Assembly: GCA_024235675.1 (NCBI GenBank)
Contig: JACKLZ010000002.1
Location: 742,001-806,000, forward strand
Direction of reading: 5' to 3'
Source: Zoogloeaceae bacterium
Lineage (GTDB): Bacteria > Pseudomonadota > Gammaproteobacteria > Burkholderiales > Rhodocyclaceae
DNA length: 64,000 nt
Of the stretch, positions 61,149 to 64,000 are shown piece by piece; the first letter of the stretch is position 1, and the number at the start of each line of letters is the position of its first letter. Position numbers and translations under genes: made by a program. The notes under the pieces are model-generated. The model had not been told where the DNA came from, searched no databases, and was given only the letters and a program-made list of their open reading frames with translations.

Positions 61149-61599
61149 CCGACTCGCTTCGCTCATAGGATCTACGGCTCGAGCGAAGTCGAGCCCGCTC
61201 CGCCCGCCCCAACAGACCACAGCGTCGCTGATATCGAGCGAGCTAGTCTTCCCCGGTCCAACGACCGCGCGGGTTTCGCAGGGCGGTCAGCTCCGCGATC
61301 CACACTTCAACCTCGATCGTAAGGCACGATAGTCGGCTCGACGATGACGTTGGTTTCGTAAGGTGGGCGGCTTGCCGCCCACCCTGCGACGCATCGCCTT
61401 GCTGGCCGGAAAGGGCGATGGCGAGGCCGAGCCCTCGAGCCCTTCCCCTTCTGCGCCGCCAAACGGCGAACAGGGACGGCGGAGGCGTTTCCTTGATGAC
61501 TTCCTTGTCGCTACGAGAAAGCCAGTCGCCCGCCGGGGCAAGACCCGGCCAATCCAAACCGCTTAAAAGCGACCAAGCGCCGGACCGGCAAAAGAAAAA
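61149..61599. other. Gene-free stretch right of the insertion sequence
   Basis: About 450 bases between the insertion sequence and the lipoprotein gene. It holds a third REP-like palindrome (61362-61383), a palindromic segment with GGCTCGAGC near 61178-61186, and GC-rich sequence with overlapping open frames on both strands but no convincing protein, ribosome-binding site or RNA gene. Confidence 0.6.
61362..61383. repeat. REP-like palindrome, copy 3 (perfect)
   Basis: GGTGGGCGGC, TT, GCCGCCCACC: perfect 10-base arms, preceded by TTTCGTAA. It shares orientation and flank with copy 1 (59545-59566), on the other side of the insertion sequence. Confidence 0.7.
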
Positions 61600-62091
61600 C
61601 TAGAACCGACTTGTCCCGGTCGGCACCCCCAGGTCAGAAAAATCCACCTCGCCCTTCTGATCAAACGGCACACCGCCAAACAGGTTGCCGGTGTAAAGCG
61701 TGCCGTGAATCCGGTAGTCGATCCGCTCCTGCCCCTTGGACATGGCGCCGAACTGGCGCAGCAGGCCGGAGAGCGAGCTGACGGCTTCGACCTCCAGCAT
61801 GGCTTCGCTCAGTCGCGGCACGGTGACGGCCTGGTTGCTCACCCCTTTGGCGAAGGGCTTGCCGTTGAGTTCGACGGTGAAGCTCAGGCCGTCAACCGGG
61901 ATCTCGGCGTCGTTGGGGTTGAGCACCCGCAGGCTGAGGCCGAAGCGTTGTTCGAGCAGACCGACATCGATCAGGCGCAAATCCGACACCGAGACTTCGG
62001 GCGGCTGCATGTTGAGCGGCAGGCTGGCGCAGGCGGTCAGGCCGAGGGTGGCCAATGCGACGAGTACGGTGCGGCGAGTGATGGGCTTCAT
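61600..62091 (-). CDS. LEA type 2 (WHy-domain) lipoprotein
   Basis: A 163-residue protein with a lipoprotein signal peptide: RRTVLVALATLGLTACASL, lipobox LTAC with Cys21 as lipid anchor. The rest is an LEA_2/WHy domain (about 35-150: LRLIDVGLLEQRFGLSLRVL, NPNDAEIPVDGLSFTVELNG). In bacteria such proteins are attached to the membrane and thought to help in desiccation or osmotic stress; the role here is unknown. It overlaps the upstream dehydrogenase gene by four bases. Confidence 0.9.
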   Translation of the reverse strand: MKPITRRTVLVALATLGLTACASLPLNMQPPEVSVSDLRLIDVGLLEQRFGLSLRVLNPNDAEIPVDGLSFTVELNGKPFAKGVSNQAVTVPRLSEAMLEVEAVSSLSGLLRQFGAMSKGQERIDYRIHGTLYTGNLFGGVPFDQKGEVDFSDLGVPTGTSRF

Positions 62092-62978
62092 TCGGTCGTC
62101 CTCCTGTCCTGCGGTGCCATGGCTTCGAGCACGGTGATCAGCGCGGCGGTATCTTGCCGGGCGCCGCCGCGTGCCATCAGCGCATTGAGTTGTTGCCCGA
62201 CGGCGGCGGCGATGGGCAGCGGCGCGCCGAGGGCATGGGCCTCGGCCATGATGAGCGCGAAGTCCTTGTGGTGCAGACGGGCGTCGACGCCCTTGTCGAA
62301 ATTGCGGCTGAGCATGCGCTCGCCCATCACCTCAAGCACCCGCGAACCCGCCGAGCCACCCAAGAGCGCGGCGCGCACTTTGGCCACGTCGACACCGTTG
62401 GCGGCGGCCAGGTGCAGGGCTTCGGCACTCGCTTCGATGGCGGCGACCATGATCATCTGATTGCAGGCTTTGGCCACCTGGCCGGCGCCAGCCTCGCCGA
62501 TGTGCACAATGCGGCTGCCCAGCACCTCGAACACCGGCTGCAGCCGCGCCAGCGTGGCCGCATCGCCGCCGACCATGATCGCCAGCGTCGCGTCGAGTGC
62601 GCCTTTCGGCCCACCGGACACCGGGGCATCCAGCCAGCCGATGCCGCGCTCGGCATAGCGCTCGGCGAGCTTGCGGGCGGTGGCGGGGGCGATCGTGCTC
62701 ATGTCGACATGCACCGCGCCTGCGGCGAAGCCGGCGAGCAGCCCGTCGTCGCGCAGCGCGAGCTCTTCCACATCGGCGCTGCCGCCGACCATGGTGATGA
62801 CCAGTTCGCTGCGCGCAGCCAGTTCGGCCGGCGAGGCGCACCACGCAGCGCCTTCATCCACCAGCGCTACCGCCGACATCTCGCGTCGCGCCCACACCGC
62901 CAATTCATGCCCGGCACCGATCAAGTGGCGCGCCATGGACTGGCCCATATCACCCAGGCCAATGAATCCGATCTTCAT
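62088..62978 (-). CDS. Beta-hydroxyacid dehydrogenase (3-hydroxyisobutyrate dehydrogenase family), second of a tandem pair
   Basis: A 296-residue NAD(P)-dependent enzyme: MKIGFIGLGDMGQSMARHL at the N terminus (Rossmann glycine motif), HVDMSTIAPATAR, WLDAPVSGGPKGALDATLAI (substrate-binding SGG), and the catalytic Lys in AGQVAKACNQMI. It resembles tartronate semialdehyde and 3-hydroxyisobutyrate dehydrogenases. The start ATG at 62978 overlaps the stop of the upstream paralogue (62975-62977); the open frame extends a little further with GTG. It overlaps the lipoprotein gene as well, so all three are one operon. Confidence 0.92.
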   Translation of the reverse strand: MKIGFIGLGDMGQSMARHLIGAGHELAVWARREMSAVALVDEGAAWCASPAELAARSELVITMVGGSADVEELALRDDGLLAGFAAGAVHVDMSTIAPATARKLAERYAERGIGWLDAPVSGGPKGALDATLAIMVGGDAATLARLQPVFEVLGSRIVHIGEAGAGQVAKACNQMIMVAAIEASAEALHLAAANGVDVAKVRAALLGGSAGSRVLEVMGERMLSRNFDKGVDARLHHKDFALIMAEAHALGAPLPIAAAVGQQLNALMARGGARQDTAALITVLEAMAPQDRRTTE

Positions 62979-63844
62979 GCCGCAGCTCCGCACATCACTT
63001 CAAACAACTTGAGCATGGCGACCGAGTCGTCCTCGCCCATGCCGGCACCGATCAGCGCGTTGAAGAGCTGCGCCGTGGCGGCGGCAGCAGGCAGTGCGAG
63101 GCCGTGCCGATGCGCTTCTTCCATGACGATGCGCAGGTCTTTCTGGTGCATCCAGGCTTTGAAGCCGGGCGTGAAGTTGCGGTCGATCATGCGCTGACCG
63201 TGATTGTCGAGGATGCGGCTGTTGGCAAAACCACCGAGCAGCGCCTCGCGCACACGGGCCGGATCGACGCCACTCATCTGCGCAAAGTTGAGCGCTTCGG
63301 CCACGGCGGCCACACCCACGCCGGTGGCGATCTGGTTGCAGGCCTTGGCCACCTGACCCGCGCCCGACTCACCCACGCGGGTGACGCTTTTGCCCATGGC
63401 CTGAAAGGCCGGCAGCGCTGTGTCGAAGGCCGCCTGATCGCCGCCGACCATGATGGTCAGCGTGCCGGCAATGGCACCGACTTCGCCGCCGGAGACCGGC
63501 GCATCAAGCATACTCACGCCGCGCGCCTTGAGCTGCGCGGCAATGTCGCGCGCCGCCGCCGGGGCGATGGTGCTCATGTCAGCAAACACCAGGCCAGGCC
63601 GCGCACCGTCGGCCACCGCCTGCGCCACCTCGGCCACCTGCGGCGCATCGGGCACGCAGGAAAACACCACGTCGGCCGCTGCGGCGACTTCCGCGATGCT
63701 GCCACGGGCCACCGCTCCGGCCGCCACCACCGGCGCCAGCGAGGCCTCGCGCCGCGCCCACACGCCGACCGCAAAACCGGCCTTGCGCAAGTTGAGCGCC
63801 ATGGGCCGCCCCATCAGGCCCAATCCGATAAAACCGATGTTCAT
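62975..63844 (-). CDS. Beta-hydroxyacid dehydrogenase (2-hydroxy-3-oxopropionate reductase-like), first of a tandem pair
   Basis: A 289-residue paralogue of the next gene: MNIGFIGLGLMGRPMALNL, FADMSTIAPAAARDIAAQLK, MLDAPVSGGEVGAIAGTLTI, and Lys in AGQVAKACNQIATG. The C-terminal KDLRIVMEEAHRHGLALPAA is typical of tartronate semialdehyde reductase (GarR/GlxR). The substrate cannot be fixed. Transcribed from the right, first gene of the run; a 69-base gap separates it from the gene cut by the window edge. Confidence 0.92.
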   Translation of the reverse strand: MNIGFIGLGLMGRPMALNLRKAGFAVGVWARREASLAPVVAAGAVARGSIAEVAAAADVVFSCVPDAPQVAEVAQAVADGARPGLVFADMSTIAPAAARDIAAQLKARGVSMLDAPVSGGEVGAIAGTLTIMVGGDQAAFDTALPAFQAMGKSVTRVGESGAGQVAKACNQIATGVGVAAVAEALNFAQMSGVDPARVREALLGGFANSRILDNHGQRMIDRNFTPGFKAWMHQKDLRIVMEEAHRHGLALPAAAATAQLFNALIGAGMGEDDSVAMLKLFEVMCGAAA

Positions 63845-63913
63845 GCACGCACTCCGGGCAAACCCAGTCCTCCGATTCTACGCGCGCCGGGCGCAGCAAT
63901 TGGTCAGGGGACG

Positions 63914-64000
63914 TTACAGCACGTTGACGCCCACGCCGGTGAATTCACTCAAGGTCTGCACCACGGTCTCGCTCGGCAGGCCGCGCACGATGAACACCAG
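63914..64000 (-). CDS. C-terminal end of a gene cut by the window edge
   Basis: The last 28 codons of a minus-strand gene: LVFIVRGLPSETVVQTLSEF then TGVGVNVL and TAA. The stretch resembles the end of CobW-type GTPase C-terminal domains (LVFIGR-like strand followed by a helix), but 28 residues are too few to be sure. Confidence 0.5.
   Translation of the reverse strand: MVFIVRGLPSETVVQTLSEFTGVGVNVL

Noticed and set aside
61403..61566. Small open frames between the insertion sequence and the lipoprotein gene
   Set aside because: Arg/Pro/Ser-rich on both strands, start within a REP palindrome and lack ribosome-binding sites.
1..64000. CRISPR arrays, tRNA or rRNA genes, prophage, integron
   Set aside because: No regularly spaced repeats, no rRNA-like sequence and no tRNA cloverleaf were recognised by eye; small tRNAs could be missed without a scan.

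Overview
The window is 64 kb of high-GC, densely packed chromosomal DNA from a Gram-negative bacterium, most likely a betaproteobacterium of the Rhodocyclales (Azoarcus/Thauera/Denitromonas-like). That placement is an inference from gene content: GTP-type PEP carboxykinase, MaeB-type malic enzyme, PilS/PilR next to a PP0621-family protein, a large HrpA helicase, many hybrid kinases and c-di-GMP proteins, and an NnrS-like protein. No rRNA, tRNA, CRISPR array or prophage was recognised. About 50 protein genes are supported. Most are core genes; one insertion sequence is present.

Layout. 1-2.7 kb: 3' part of a hybrid histidine kinase. 2.7-9.9 kb (minus): crcB, hrpA, an EI24 membrane protein, a CinA-like protein, a YgjP-type metalloprotease and gloA. 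9.9-10.1 kb: a 233-bp element with inverted-repeat ends. 10.2-11.5 kb: ECF sigma factor and zinc-finger anti-sigma. 11.5-21 kb (minus): a signalling block of two TonB-dependent receptors, a YfiR protein, a CHASE8 hybrid histidine kinase and a REC-PAS-GGDEF-EAL regulator. 21-28 kb (plus): glnS, a J-like coiled-coil membrane protein, and a MacAB-like exporter with two permeases. 28-29 kb: a pseudouridine synthase with two S4 domains. 29-36.5 kb (minus): a nine-gene Mrp-type cation/proton antiporter operon in which the MrpA role appears split. 36.7-38.6 kb: a divergent 2-hydroxyacid dehydrogenase / IclR regulator pair. 38.6-40.7 kb: D,D-endopeptidase and patatin phospholipase. 40.8-45.4 kb: divergent maeB and pckG, the two exits from C4 acids to pyruvate and PEP. 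45.5-49 kb: aminotransferase, lytic transglycosylase, LysM/BON protein and ampD. 49-52.2 kb: pilS/pilR. 52.2-56.6 kb: methionine aminotransferase divergent from mtnA, a FucA-type aldolase, a DUF59 protein and an NnrS-like protein. 56.6-59.4 kb: a GGDEF-EAL protein. 59.4-61.6 kb: an IS110-family (IS1111-like) element between REP-like palindromes. 61.6-64 kb (minus): LEA-type lipoprotein, two tandem beta-hydroxyacid dehydrogenases and the end of another gene.

The most interesting items are four. (1) The TonB receptor-YfiR-CHASE8 kinase-EAL operon looks like a rewiring of the YfiR/YfiN switch onto a phosphorelay. (2) The IS110-type element has recognisable subterminal inverted repeats and, downstream of its transposase, a stem with an internal loop that looks like a bridge RNA. 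(3) Two leaders, upstream of the lytic transglycosylase and of pckG, are long and full of hairpins. (4) The mtnA-aldolase pair suggests the DHAP-shunt version of 5'-methylthioadenosine salvage. Everything rests on reading the sequence and family knowledge; no search was run.
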